Assembly: GCF_949987535.1 (NCBI RefSeq)
Contig: NC_080067.1
Span: 64,104,405 to 64,168,404, forward strand
From: Balaenoptera acutorostrata
Lineage: Eukaryota; Chordata; Mammalia; Artiodactyla; Balaenopteridae
Direction: 5' to 3'
Length of the DNA: 64,000 bases
In this document: positions 45,285-57,997 of the stretch, piece after piece
Layout of the letters: each line of letters begins with the position of its first letter
How positions within the stretch are numbered: position 1 is the stretch's first letter
Translations under genes and position numbers: made by a program
The notes under the pieces: generated by a model
What the model saw: only the letters and a program-made list of their open reading frames with translations
Told to the model about the DNA's origin: nothing
The model's database searches: none

Positions 45285-47150
45285 AATTTATTTTTTAGAA
45301 CAGTTTTAGGTTCACAGCAAAATTGAGTGGAAGGTACAGACATTGCCCATATACTCCCTGTGCCTACATATGCATAACTTCCCCCATTATCAACATCCCT
45401 CACCAGCACGGTGCATTTGTTGCAGTTGATGAACCTACACTGACACATCATAATCAAAGTCCGTAGTTTACATAATCAAAGTCCGTAGTTTACATTATGG
45501 TTCACTCTTAGTGTTGTACATTCTATGGGTTTGGACAAATTTATAATGTCTTTTCCAGAATGTATATAGTTAGAATCATACAGTATGTAGCCTTTTCAGA
45601 CTGGCTTCTTCCATACAGTAATATGCATTTAAAGTTTCTTCATGTCTTTTTATTGCTTGATGGTTCATTTCTTTATAGTGGTATATAATATTCTGTTCTC
45701 TTGATGTACCACAGTTTATCCATTTACCTACTGAAGGACCTGTTGGTTGATTCCAAGTTTTGGCAATTATGAAGAAAGTGCTATAAACATCTGAGTTCAG
45801 GTTTTTGTGTGGATGTAAATTTTCAACTCTGGGTAAAAACCAAGGAGTATGATTGCTAAATCATATGGTAAGAACATTTTAGTTTTATAAGAAACTGCCA
45901 AACTGTCTTCCAAAGTGGCTGTACCACCAGCAATGAATGAGAGCTCTTGTTGCTCCACATCCTGTCAGCATTTGGTGTCGTCAGTGTTTCAGATTTGGGT
46001 CATATTCTAATAGGTATGTAGTGGTATCTCATTGTTGTTTTAATTTACATTTCCCTGATGATATACGACGTGGAGCATATTTTCATATTCTTATTTGCCA
46101 CCTGTATATCTTCTTTGGTTAGGTTTCTGTTAAACCTAACAGACCTAACAGACCTCAACCTAACAGACCTAACAGACCTCAACCTAACAGGTTAGGTGTC
46201 TCTAACACCAACACAAGGTCATCTAGATTTTCTCTTATGTTATCTTCTAGGAGTTTTACAGTTTTGTGTTTTACATTTAGGTCTGTGATCCATTTTGAAT
46301 TAACTCCGTGAAGAGTGTAGGGTCAGTGCCTAGATTCATTTTTTTGCACGTGAATGCCCAGTTGTCCCCACACCATTTGTGGAGAAGACTCTCTCTGCTC
46401 CATTTTATTGCCTTTGCTCCTTTGTCAAAGATCAGTTAACTATGTTTATGTGGTCTATTTATGAGCTCTTTAGTCTGTTCAAATGATCTATTTGTCTGGT
46501 TTTTTTTTTCACCAACACCATGCTGTCTTGATTATAGCAATCTTATAGTAAGCTTGAAGTCAGGTAGTATCAGTCCTTCAACTTTGTTCTTCACTTTGAA
46601 TACTGCATTAGCTACACTCCATGTAGATTTTGCCTCTCCGTGTAAACTTCAGAGTCAGTTTGTCGATATCCAGAAAATAACTTGCTGGGATTTTGACTGA
46701 GATTGTGTTAAGTCTATGGATCAACTTGCAAAGAACTGACAACTTGACAATATTGAGTCTTCCTGTCTATGAACATGAAATATCTCCATTTATTTAGTTC
46801 TTTGATTTCTTTCATCAGTTTGTAGTTTTCCTCATATTGATCTTGTACCTATTTTGTTAGACTTACACCTAAGTATTTCACTTCTGAGGGTGCTAATGTA
46901 AATGGTATCATGTTATTAATTTCAAATTCTACTTGGTCATTTCTGGTATATAGAAAAGCAATTGACTTTTGTATATTAACCTTGTATCCCACAACCTTGC
47001 TATAATTGCTTATTAGTTCCAATTTTTTAGCAAGTCTTTCAGATGTTCTACATAGATGAAGATGTTATCTATGAACAAAGGCAGTTTTATTTCTTCCTTC
47101 CCAAACTGTATACCTTTTATTTCTTTTCCTTGTCTTATTGCATTAGCTAA
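45285..47150 (-). mobile_element. Ancient antisense L1M fragment
   Basis: Reversed, it starts with an old L1 3' UTR ('ggttcacagcaaaattgag', 'cccatatactccctg', 'ccccattatcaacatccc') and runs into the C-terminal and reverse transcriptase parts of ORF2. No frame is intact. Local duplications have accumulated: a perfect 22-bp tandem repeat (45449-45470 and 45471-45492) and a minisatellite at 46134-46190. Confidence 0.75.
46134..46190 (+). repeat. 24-bp minisatellite inside the L1M
   Basis: Two identical 24-base units (46134-46157 and 46158-46181) plus a partial third. Each is built from the nonamer 'acctaacag' twice followed by 'acctca'. The array is flanked by its complement ('gttaggt' at 46118 and 46191), so it sits inside an inverted repeat. 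Confidence 0.9.
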
Positions 47151-48689
47151 GAATCCCTCATTACTTCCTCTATTCCTTTTCCTTTCTAAAGATCAACATA
47201 GTGAGGAAACAATTGGAATTATTCAGGTTCTTGATATACAAGATAAGCAAAATCTAAAATTTCATTTCAGATCTGAAAAGTTTTTTGAAGTTCTTATTTA
47301 AGTCCAAAATTATTTCTAATATCATATTAAATAGAATCTTAGACTGAGACACAATTATAGTACTGAGTACTATAATATAGTACTATAGTATAATATATAC
47401 TATAGTACTGAGATGAATGCCAGACATTAAGTCTGTTGAATATAACCATGAATCTAGAGCTTTAGGGACAGTAAATATATAGCATGCAGGCTGTCACTTC
47501 TCTATCCTGAACACCTGGGAGATGTTGCTAATCAAACTCACTATTCTTACCTGCTGAGTTTAGACAAGGCTTCTGCACAATGTTTCCAGCAGCACCATTC
47601 CTAGGTCAATGTTGGCTTGTGGAATTTACCATCCTTGAAGTACAGTATAAACAGTTTACAGAATAAATTGCTTCTTGTTAATTCTCAGGATATACCTCAA
47701 CCAGAGTAAGGAGAAATATCAAAGCATTATAAAAGCAGTGCATCTTTTTTTCCTGGGTTTTAAAATTGTTGAGATTGCTGCAGCTGTTGCATAAAAATTT
47801 TCTGAGTTTCTTCCCTGTCCTAATGATAAGTGAAAATAACCCCAACCTTAAATTGGTAAGAGCAATAAATCAACTATTTAGGAAGTGTACATACAACGGA
47901 TAAATTGCTTTTCCTAACAAACTCATGTAATGACCATAGATAATGTTATCTCAAGCCAAGTTTAAGTCTCTAGGCACTGTAGATCAGTCTGAGAAGAGCT
48001 AAAGCGATGTTTCTATTTATTTTTCTTCCCAGGTTTCTATGGAAACACCTTTTCAGGTGGCCTTTGCATGAAAAGAATATTTTATTTTTAAATAATATGA
48101 TAACAAATGCTATTTATCTATGCAAAGCTAAAATTTGTTATAGATTTATGAACCCAGGCTAAAATGTGACTTCCTCATTTGTTTGTCTCCCAAGAAAGCC
48201 AGTCATAGAGCTAACACATGTGCATTTGAGAAGAAAATTATTCCTCATTCTTCAGTTCATAAAATATATTATTTATTTTGTTTCACTTATGAAGTTATTC
48301 TACATTTTCATGCAAAATTCCAGACAGTACACATTTTAAGGAATGACAAATTTCACAAACCCTGATTAAATTTTCAATTCAATTAAGTTTTACTTTTAAT
48401 GGTTCCTATTTACTGTCAACATGGAATCTGTTAACAAAAACAAAGCAAAAGACAAAACACATACAAATACACATGTGGACACAGCTGTCTATCCCAGCTA
48501 TAAAAATAAGATCCTCTTCTAGAGGTATAAACTGAGCACCTATGTAAAGTAGGCTAATTTTCAAAAAAAAAAAAAAAAACCCAAAAAATTTTTGGAATAA
48601 AGTGTTTATGTTCCTTCAAAATTTTACTTCCTGTAATTTCCATATTGAATGGAGAATGAGGTGTCTACTCATCCATAGCATATATATAT
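47151..48689. other. Unassigned sequence with a TA-rich palindromic patch
   Basis: No named repeat. The segment 47353-47412 consists of 'tagtacta' and 'tatagta' words that are mutually inverted. A candidate short minus-strand exon lies at 47551-47600. A-runs and a (TA)n tract precede the L1 at 48690. Confidence 0.35.
47551..47600 (-). other. Weak candidate upstream exon
   Basis: A perfect donor, 'cag' then 'gtaagaatag' on the minus strand (47553-47541), follows 50 bases bounded upstream by 'cctag'. One frame is open and encodes NGAAGNIVQKPCLNSA. It ends with one leftover base, so its phase fits the start of the exon at 37101-37313 and would make a Gly codon at the junction. The acceptor has a poor pyrimidine tract, another frame is also open, and 16 codons are easy to find by chance. 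Confidence 0.2.
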
Positions 48690-49029
48690 ATTTTTTATTT
48701 TACTTAAAATTTTTTAAATTTTATATTGGAGTATACTGATTAACAATGTCGTGCTAGTTTCAGGTGGACAGCAAAATGATTCAGTTATACATACACATAT
48801 ATCTATTCCTTTTAAATTCTTTTCCCATTTAGGTTATTACAGAGTTTTGAGCAGAGTTCCCTGTGCTATACAGTAGGTCCTTGTTGGTTATCTATTTCAA
48901 ATACAGCAGTGTGTACATATCAAACCCAAATTCCTGATCTATCCCTCTCCCCACCCTTCCTCCCGGTAACCATAAGTTCATTCTCTAAGTCTGTGACTCT
49001 GTTTTGTAAATAAATTAATTTGCATCATT

Positions 49030-52000
49030 TTTTTAGGTTCCTCATATAAGCAATATCATATGATATTATATTTGTCTTTCACTGTCTGACTTACTTCACT
49101 TAGTATGATAATCTCCAGGTCCATCCATGTTGCTTCAAATGGCATTATTTCATTCTTTTTAATGGCTGAGTAATATTTCATTGTATATGTACCACATCTT
49201 TATCCATTCATCTGTCAATGGACATTTAGGTTGCTTCCATGTCTTGGGTACTGTAAACAGCACTGCAATGAACTTTGGGGTGCATGTATCCTTTCGAACC
49301 ATATTTTTCTCCAGATATACACTCAGGAGTGGGATTGCTGGATCATATGGTAGCTCTATTTTTAGTTTCTCAAGGAACCTCCATACCATTCTCCATAGTG
49401 GCTGTACCAATTTACATTCCCACCAACAGTATAGGAGGGTCCCCTTTCTCCACACCCTCTCCAGAATTTATTGTTTGTAGACTTTTTAATGATGGCCATT
49501 CTGACTGGTGTGAGGTAGTACCTCAGTTTAGTTTTGATTTTCATTTCTCTAATAATTAGCAATGTTGAGCATCTTTTCATGTGCCTCTTGGCCATCTGTA
49601 TGTCTTCTTTGGAGAAATGTCTATTTAGGTCTTCTCCCTGTTTTTTGATTGGGTTGTTTGTTTTTTTAAATATTGAGCCACATGAGCTGTTTGTAAATTT
49701 TGGAGATTAATCCCTTGTCAGTCACATTGTTGGCAAATATTTTCTCCCATTCTGTGGGTTGTCTTTTTATTTTGTTTATGGTTTCCTTTGCTGTGCAAAA
49801 GCTTTTGAGTTTAATTAGGTCGCATTTGTTTATTTTTGTTTTTATTTCCATTACTTTAGGAGACAGATCAAAAAAGATATTGCTGTGATTTATGTCAAAG
49901 ATGTTCTGCCTATATTTTCCTCTAAGAGTTTTATATTATCCGGTCTTATATTTAGTTCTTTAATCCATTTTGAGTTTATTTTGTGTATGGTGTTAAAGAA
50001 TATTCTAATTTAATTTTTTTACATGTAGCTGTCCAGTTTTTCCAGCACTATTTATTAAGAGACTATCTTTTCTCCATTGTATAGTCTCGCCTCCTTTGTC
50101 ATAGATTAATTGACCATAGGTGCGTGGGATTATTTCTGGGCTTTCTATCTTGTTCCACTGATCTGTATTTTTGTTTTTGTGCTAGCACCATACTGTTTTG
50201 ATGACTGTAACTTTGTAGTAGAGTCTGAAGTCAGGGAGCCTGATTCCTCCAACTCCATTTTTCTTTCTCAAGATTGCTTTTGCTTTTTGGGTCTTTTGTG
50301 TCTCCATATAAGTTTTAAGATTTTTTGTTCTAGTTCTGTGAAAAATGCCATCTGTAATTTGATAGGGATTGCATTAAATTTGTAGATTGCCTTGGGTAGT
50401 GTAGTCACCTTGACAATATTGATTCTTCCAATCAAAGAACATGGTATATCTTTCCATCTTTTTGTGTCATCTTCGATTTCTTTCATCAGAGTTTCATAGC
50501 TTTCAGAGTACAGGTCTTTTGCCTCCTTAGGTAGTTTTATTCCTAGGTATTTTATTCTTTTTGATGTGATGGTAAAAGGGATTGTTTCTTTAGCTTCTCT
50601 TTCTGATCTTTCATTGTTAGTGTATAGAAATGCAACAGATTTCTGTGTATTAATTTTGTACCCTGGAACTTTACTGAATTCATTGATGAGCTCTAGTAGT
50701 ATTCTGGTAGTGTATTTAGGATTTTCTATGTATAGTATCATGTCATCTGCAAACAGTGACAGTTTTATTTCTTCTTTTCCAATTTGGATTCCCTTTATTT
50801 CCTTTTTTTCTCTGACTGCTGTGGTTAGGATTTCAAAACTATGTTGAATAAAAGTGGCAAGAGTGGACATCCTTGTTTTGTTCCTCATCTTAGAGGAAAT
50901 GCTTTCAGCTTTTCACCATTGAATATGATGTTACTTGTATGTTTGTCATATATGGCCTTTATTATGTTGAGGAATGTTCCCTCCATGCCCACTTTCTGGA
51001 GAGTTTTTATCATAAATGAGTGTTTGATTTTGTAAAAAGCTTTTTCTGCAACTATTGAGATGATCATATGGTTTTTATTCTTCAATTTGTTAATGTAGTA
51101 TATCACGCTGATTGCTTTGCAGATATTGAAAAATCCTTGCATCCCTGGGATAAATCCCACTTAGTCATGGTGTACAATTCTTTTAATGTGTTGTTGGATT
51201 CGGATTGCTACTATGTTGTTGAGGATTGTTGTGTCTATGGTCATCAGTGATATTGGCCTCTAATTTTCTTTTTTTGTAGTATCTTTGTCTCGTTTTGGTA
51301 TCAGGGTGATGGTGGCCTTGCAGAATGAGTTTGGGAGTGTTCCTTCCTCTGCAATTTTTGGAAGAGTTTGAGGAGAATGGGTGTTAGCTCTTCTCTAAAT
51401 GTTTGATAGAATTCACCTATGAAGCTATCTGGTCCTGGACTTTTGTTTGTTGGAACATTTTTAATGACAGTTTCAATTTCATTACTTGTAATTGGTCTGT
51501 TCATATTTTCTATTTCTTCCTGGTTCAGTCTTGGGAGGTTATACCTTTCTAAGAATTTGTCCATTTCTTCCAGGTTGTCCATTTTACTGGCATATAGTTG
51601 CTTGTAGTAGTTTCTTTTGATCTTTGGATTTCTGTGGTGTCTGTTGTAACTTCTTTTTCACTTCTAATTTTATTGATTTGAGCCCTCTCCTTCTTTTTCT
51701 TGATGAGTCTGGATAAAGGCTTATCAATTTTGTTTATCTTTTCGAAGAACCAGCTTTCAGTTTCATTGATATTTTCTACTGGTTTCTTCATCTCTATTTC
51801 ATTTATTACTGCTCTGATCTTTATGATTTCTTTTCTTCTGCTAAATTTGGGTTTTATTTGTTCTTCTTTCTCTAGTTGCTTTAGGTGTAAGGTTGTTTTT
51901 TTGAGATTTTCCTTGTTTCCCATGGTAAGCATGTATTGCTATAAACTTCCCTCTTAGAACTGCTTTTGCTGTATCCTGTAGGTTTTGGATCATCGTGCTT

Positions 52001-52798
52001 TCATTTTCATTTGTCTCTAGGTATTTTTTGGTTTCCTTTTTGATTTCTTCATTTATCTATTGGTTGTTTAGTAGCATATTGTTTAGCCTCCAGATGTTCA
52101 TGTTTTTTACAGTTTTTACAGTAAAGATACTTGATATGATTTCAATTTTTGTAAGTTTACCAAGGTTCACCTTGTATCCCAGCATGTAATCAATCCTGGA
52201 GAATGTTCCATGTGCACTTGAGAAGAAAGTGTATTCTGTCGCTTTTGGGTGGAATATCCTATACATATCAATTAAATCTATCTGGTCTATTGTGTCATTT
52301 AAAGCTTGTGTTTCCTTATTTATTTTGTGTCTGGATGACCTGTCCATTGGTGAAAGTGGGGTGTTAAAGTCCCCTACTATTATTGTGTTACTGTCAATTT
52401 CTCCTTTTATGGCTGTTAGTATTGCCTTATAGATTGAGGTGATCCTATGTTGGTTGCATATATATTACAAATGTTATATCTTCTTCTTGGATTGATCCCT
52501 TAATCATTATGTAGTGTCCTTCTTTGTCTCTCATAACAGTCTTTATTTTAAGGTCTATTTTGTCTTATATGAGTATTGTTACTCCAGCTTTCTTTTGATT
52601 TCCATTTGCATGGAATACCTTTTTCCTTCCCCTCATTTTCAGTCTGTATGTGTCCCTAGATCTGAAGTAGGTCTCTTGTAGACAGCATATATATGGGCCT
52701 TGTTTTTGTATCCATTCAGTCAGTGTATATCTTTTGGTCGGAACATTTAATCTGTTCACATTTAAGGTAATTTTCGATATGTATGTTCTTCTTGCCAT
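49030..52798 (-). pseudogene. L1 ORF2 pseudogene
   Basis: The start ATG is at 52798 and 77 codons of endonuclease are open (MARRTYISKITLNVN, then QETYF, where the usual His is Tyr). Further endonuclease pieces lie at 52347-52057. The reverse transcriptase is in several frames: 51582-51301 with [15 protein letters not shown], 51160-50885, and 50888-50268 with FADD at 50753-50742 intact. In the CCHC knuckle the first Cys reads Phe (NNKFWRGC near 49460), with a nearby frameshift. It is non-functional. Confidence 0.85.
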
Positions 52799-53193
52799 TT
52801 TGTTAATTGTTTTGGATTTGTTTTTGTTGGTCTTTTTTCTTCCCTTCCTCTTTTGTTCTCTTCTCTTGTGAGTTGATGACTAACTTTAGTGTTGTGTTTG
52901 TATTCCTTTTCCTTTTTTGTGTGTATATCTATTGCAGATTTTTAGTTTGTATTTACCATGAGGTTTTGATATAGCCGTCTATATATAAACAAGATTGTTT
53001 TAAGTTGCTGGTCTTTTAGTTTCAAATGCATTTCCAATATCCTGCATTTGTGCTTTCCTCTTCTTACAATTGCTAGTTTTGATATCATATTTGTGTACAG
53101 ATGATTTCCTACCTTTACTCTATGTTTGCCTTTACTGATGAGCTTTTCCATTTGTAATTTTCTTATTTCTAGTTGTGGCCTTTTCTTTTCTGC

Positions 53194-54090
53194 CTAGAGA
53201 AGTTCCTTCAGCATTTGTTTCAAAGCTGGTCTGGTGGTGCTGAATTCTCTTAGCTTTCACTTGCCTGTAAAGCTTTTGATTTTTCCATCAAATTTGAATG
53301 AGAGACTTGTTGGGTAGAGTATTGTTGGTTGTAGGTTTTTTCCTTTCATCACTTTATATATACCATGCCACTCCCTTCTGGCCTGCAGAGTTTCTGCTGA
53401 AAAATCAGCTGATAACCTTATGGGGCTTCTCTTGTACATTATTTGTTGCTTTTCCCTTGTTGCTTTTAATATGTTTGTCTTTAATTTTTGTCAGTTTGAC
53501 TACTATGTGTCTCAGTGTGTTCCTCCTTGGGTTTATCCTGCTTGGGACTCTCTACACTTCCTGGACTTGGGTGACTGTTTTCTTTCCCATGTTAGGGAAG
53601 TTTTCAGCTATTATCTCTTTAAATATTTTCTCAGGTCTTTTCTCTCTCTCACCTCCTTCTGGGACCATTATAATGCAAATATTGGTGCATTTAATATTTT
53701 CTCAGAGGTCTCTTATACTGTCCTCATTTCTTTTTATTCTTTTTTCTTTATTCTGTTCTGCAGCAGTGATTTCCACCATTCTGTCTTCCAGGTCATTTGT
53801 TCATTCCTCTGTCTCAGTTATTCTGCTATTGATTCCTTCTAGTGTAGTTTTCATTTCAGTTATTGTATTATTCATCTCTGTTTGTTCTTTAGTTCTTCTC
53901 GGTCTTTGTTAAAAATTTCTTGTATCTTCTCGATCTCTGCCTCTGTTCTTTTTCCGAGATCTTGGATCATCCTTACTATCATTACTCTGAATTCTTTTTC
54001 AGGTAGATTGCCTATCTCCACTTCACTTAGTTATTCTTCTGGGGTTTTATCTTGTTCCTTCATATTGGACATATTCCTCTGCCATCTCAT
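53194..54090 (-). pseudogene. L1 ORF1 pseudogene
   Basis: The start ATG (54088-54090) is followed by the usual 'KEQDKTPEE' region, and the gene ends with the 'LKELL' TAG at 53196-53194. No long open frame remains in sense, so the coiled-coil and RNA-binding regions are broken by several changes. Long open frames on the plus strand here are only the mirror of this purine-rich gene. Confidence 0.8.
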
Positions 54091-55044
54091 TTTATCTAAC
54101 TTTCTGTGATTGTGGTTTCTGGTCCACAAGCTGCAGGGTTGTAGTTCTTTCTTCTGCTGTCTGCCCTCTGGTGGATGAGGCTGTCTCAGAAGCTTGTGCA
54201 GGCTTCCTCATGGGAGGGACTGGTATCTGCCCACTGGGGGGTGGAGCTGGGTCTTGTCCCTCTGGTGGGCAGAGCTGTGTCAGGAGGTTGTTTACCTGGT
54301 AGGTTTTTTACTCAGGAAGACTTTAAGCAGCCTGTCTGTTGATGGGTGGGGGTGTGTTCCTGCCCTGTTGGTTGTTTGGTGTGAGGCATCCCAGAACTGG
54401 GGCCTACAGGCTACTGGGTGGGGACAGGTATTAGTGGGAAAATGGCAGCCTTCAAGAGGGCTCATGCCACTGAGTACTCCTCAGTGTCTTTGTCCCTGCA
54501 GTCAGCCACAGCCACCGCCACCTCCACAGGAGACCCTCCAATACCAGCAGTAAGTCTGGTCCCGTCTCTTATGAGGTCACTGCTTTTTTCCTGGGTCCTG
54601 GTGCACACGAGACCCGATATGCACCCTCCAACGGTGGAGTTCCTGTTTCCCTCAGTCCTGTGGAATTCTTGTAATCAAACCCCACTTGCTTTCAAAGCCA
54701 GATTCTCTGGAGGCTCCTCCTCCCATTGGCAGACCCCTAGTCTGTGAAGCCTGACATGGGGTTCAGAACTTTCACTCCTATGGGAGAACTTCTGTGGTAT
54801 AATTATTTTCCAGTTTGTGGGCCACCCACCCAGTGTTATGGGATTTGATTATATTGTGACTGTGCCCTTTCTACCATCTCATTGTGGCTTCTTCTTTGTC
54901 TTTGGATGTAGTGTATCTTTTTTGGTAGGTTCCAGCGTTTTTTTGTCGGTGGTTGTTCAGCAGTTAGTTGTGATTTTGGTGTTTCCATAAGAAGGAATGA
55001 GCTCACGTCTTTCTACTCTGCCATCTTTTCTCCTCTCTGCAACA

Positions 55045-55115
55045 TGTTTTATCACTAATCATCATGGGAATGCAAATCAAAACCACAATGATATCACCTC
55101 ACAGCTGTCAGGATG
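55045..55115 (+). mobile_element. Short sense L1 ORF2 fragment
   Basis: 'atgggaatgcaaatcaaaac', 'cacaatgatatcacctcac' and 'gctgtcaggatgg' match the C-terminal part of ORF2 in sense. It abuts the 5' end of the antisense L1, so that element may have landed in or near an older L1. Confidence 0.7.
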
Positions 55116-57057
55116 GTTGCAGATGACATCATCCTCTAAAGAGAAAATCCCAGAGTCAGCTGCACCATCCAGAGCCACCATGGATGTACTGGCACCAGGA
55201 AACTGCACCTGCAGCCATCTGCCTCTTCAGGAGGCAGCTTAGGCTCAGACCACTGCTCAGGTGCCCAGATCTGGTGGGATCCCCCTTGTATATATTTTAG
55301 ATATTAATCATGTCCAGTATTAGCTGTGATCTGTCCTCTCTTTTTGGTCATCCTACAAGCAGCATACCTCTACCCTTCTAATCATTTTAGTTCTTTTCTT
55401 GAGGTCCATTTACTAGACTTGTATATAATATCCCAGATGCAAATAGATAATTGCTTTATTCAAGAGTTAGGACAACTTCTATTAGAGAAACAAAAGAACA
55501 GTGGAGTGTGTGGTAAGCGACACAGAAGCCTGCATCTACATTATTATGTATAACATTGATAATGTCTAAAACTGATCAATCAAGAATCCCAGAGTAATTA
55601 CATTATTTAAATGTATTAAAGTAAAGCTAGAGGAACACAGATATATGCATAGAAGATGGCTGCCTCTTAAGCAGGATCAGAAAGAAAGGAAAGGTTGAAT
55701 CAAGAACTGCTATTGTTGTAAGTTTCTTAGTACTATTGTATTTTCATACTATGCACACATATATTTTGCTAACAATTAAAAAATAAACTGGCATAGTAAA
55801 AGTAGGAGAAGAAATTAATCTGCTTTTTTTTTGCCCACACAAATATGCTAGGATATGTATCAACTGACAAGGCTATTCAAGTCATAAATAATACATAGTC
55901 AAATGCAAAATGGATATTTACATAGTCCTCCTCCTTTAGGTTGTTTTTTATCTCCTAATTTGAAAATGTTAAATAATATGAGTTTTCTCAAGAAGAAACC
56001 TTACTGTATCTTTTTCTACGCAGAAAAATATTCACTAATCCTTCCTTTGGATTTTTGTCTTAAGCCATCTCTCTATAGCAAATATTTGTCACTCACCTCT
56101 CAGTCCTATAATTCATTTTCCATAAATCCATTTCCCTCCTCAGAGAACTCCAAATAATTAGGCATAATTTCTCCTCATAGTTATATTTATTTAAATTTAT
56201 TAAATATATATTTAATATTTCTCCCAATTGGCTATGTTTATTTAAATACTTTTAAACTAAACCTCACTGTAAACCCTACTCTCTTGCTCCATGAGGCACA
56301 GCTGTCTTGCCTTCATCATTTTTGATCAGTAATGGTGCTTTGTAGAGATGGCCAAACTTTCTCTCATTTACCTATATGATGTCATGCCTCATTGGTTTGC
56401 TCCCTTTGCAGCCAGGCCTTTTCTGGCCCACTTCTATGCACGGTCTCAAAGCCTCTGCACCCAGAGCACTGACCTACAGCTCCTGTGACAGTGTCTTCAG
56501 TCCTCTGCTGAGGGTTATGCCTCTAGATAATGTAAATTGTCACCCATCCATTGTAACCTCACAGTAGGTAGCAATAAAGAATCAAAATCAATTAACCTCT
56601 GTTGCTATGTGCTGCAGTACATTGTCCAGAAGTTCTCCTAATTCCTTCTTTTCATAAAATTTAAAGACAGCATGACACCAGCAGAGCAAACCATTCATCT
56701 TTATCCTCACTGCTAAAAATACGTCCCAAATGTAGATTTTAAATTGAGAAAATGAACTTTCTTTCAACAGAGATGGTTAGAGTTTTTAAGACACAAAAAC
56801 TAGTTCTGAAATTTATAGGCTTCAAACAGGAGATAAGAGGACACAATCATTCAAAAATTAACAATTTTTATTACTGAAACATCAGTCTGGTCTCTTAAAA
56901 TGCTATATATGAAAAGCCAAATTTATAAAATAAATTAGATATTGTTTTGCAGTACAAAAGATTTTCAAAATTGTTTTAGAAAATGAGTTTCCCAGACAGT
57001 TAAGATTTTCCTCTCTTCACAGATCATTGACCATTCTAGCTACTTTAATAAGAAGGT
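55116..57057. other. Unassigned non-coding sequence
   Basis: About 1.9 kb without a gene or repeat that I can name; AT-rich at 56160-56260. Confidence 0.35.
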
Positions 57058-57073
57058 AAAGGACAGAGAATTT
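57058..57073 (+). repeat. Left target-site duplication of the second twin-primed L1
   Basis: 'aaaggacagagaattt' is repeated exactly at 57998-58013. Confidence 0.93.
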
Positions 57074-57450
57074 GTTCTAGTTCTGTGAAAAATGCCATTG
57101 GTAATTTGAAAGGGATTGCACTAAATCTGTAGATTGCCTTGGGTAGTGTAGTCATTTTGCCAGTATTGATTCTTCCAATCCAAGAACACGGTATATCTTT
57201 CCATGTTTGTGTCATCCTCGATTTCTTTTTTTGGCATATTATAGTTTTTGGATAACAGGTCTTTTGCCTCCTTAGGTAGGTTTATTCCTAGGTATTTGAA
57301 GTGATGGTAAATGGGATTGTTTGCTTAATTTCTCTTTCTAATCTTTCACTGTTAGTGTATAGAAATGCAACAGACTTTTGTGTAATAATTTTGTATCCTG
57401 TGACTTTACCAAATTCACTGATGAGCTCTAGTAGTTAAGGTGTGGTGTAT

Positions 57451-57489
<39 letters not shown>

Positions 57490-57490
57490 A
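57451..57490 (+). repeat. (AC)n then (AT)n microsatellite
   Basis: About 13 AC units followed by AT units. It lies at the inversion junction of the twin-primed L1 and arose from the TA-rich 'gtatatatac' of the L1. Confidence 0.95.
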
Positions 57491-57852
57491 AATAATGGAA
57501 TATTAGCCATAAAAAAAAGAATGAAATAATGTCATTTGCAGCAACATGGATGGACCTAGAGATTATCATACTAAGTGAAGCAAGCCAGACAGAGAAAGAT
57601 AAATACCATATGATATTGCTGATATGTAGAATCTAAAAAAATGATATAAAAGAATTTATATACAAAACAGAAATAGACCCACAGGTATAAAAAACAAACT
57701 TATGATTACCAAAGGGGAAAGGTGCGGGAGGGAAAAATTAGGAGTTTGGGATTAACATATACACACTACTATATGTAAAATAGATAACCAACAAGGACCC
57801 ACTGTATAGCACATGGAACTGTACTCCTATAAGGGAAAAGAATCTGAAAAAG

Positions 57853-57858
57853 AATATA

Positions 57859-57891
<33 letters not shown>

Positions 57892-57926
57892 GTATATATA
57901 TATGTGTATATATATATATATATATA
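57853..57926 (+). repeat. (TA)n tract
   Basis: More than 70 bases of TA, broken by single 'ac', 'gt' and 'tgtg' steps, within the L1 3' UTR. Strongly self-complementary. Confidence 0.95.
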
Positions 57927-57997
57927 ACTGAATCACTTTGCTGTACACCTGAAGCTAACACAACATTGTAAATCAACTATACTTCAATTTAAAAAAA

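Larger units (their letters stand above)
48690..55037 (-). mobile_element. Near full-length antisense L1
   Basis: Read on the minus strand it starts at about 55037 with 'gagaaaagatggcagagtag', has a 5' UTR (55037-54091), ORF1 (54090-53194), ORF2 (52798 to about 49030) and a 3' UTR ending near 48690 in an A-rich, TA-rich tail. It is about 6.3 kb long and lies in the opposite orientation to the near full-length copy at 29749. I could not identify target-site duplications. Its ORFs are broken. Confidence 0.88.
57074..57997 (+). mobile_element. Second L1 with 5' inversion (twin priming)
   Basis: The segment 57074-57436 is reverse transcriptase sequence from ORF2 in antisense. The segment 57437-57997 is the sense end of ORF2 and the 3' UTR, ending in 'gctgtacacctgaagc', 'aaatcaactatacttcaa' and an A-run. 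The two parts are not adjacent in L1: more than a kilobase of ORF2 is lost at the junction. A perfect 16-bp duplication surrounds the composite, which shows that it was one insertion. The 3' end is that of the older family also seen at 28195. Confidence 0.92.

Noticed and set aside
46134..46190. Short tandem array considered as a CRISPR-like array
   Set aside because: Units are contiguous with no spacers, the DNA is mammalian, and the array lies inside an L1.
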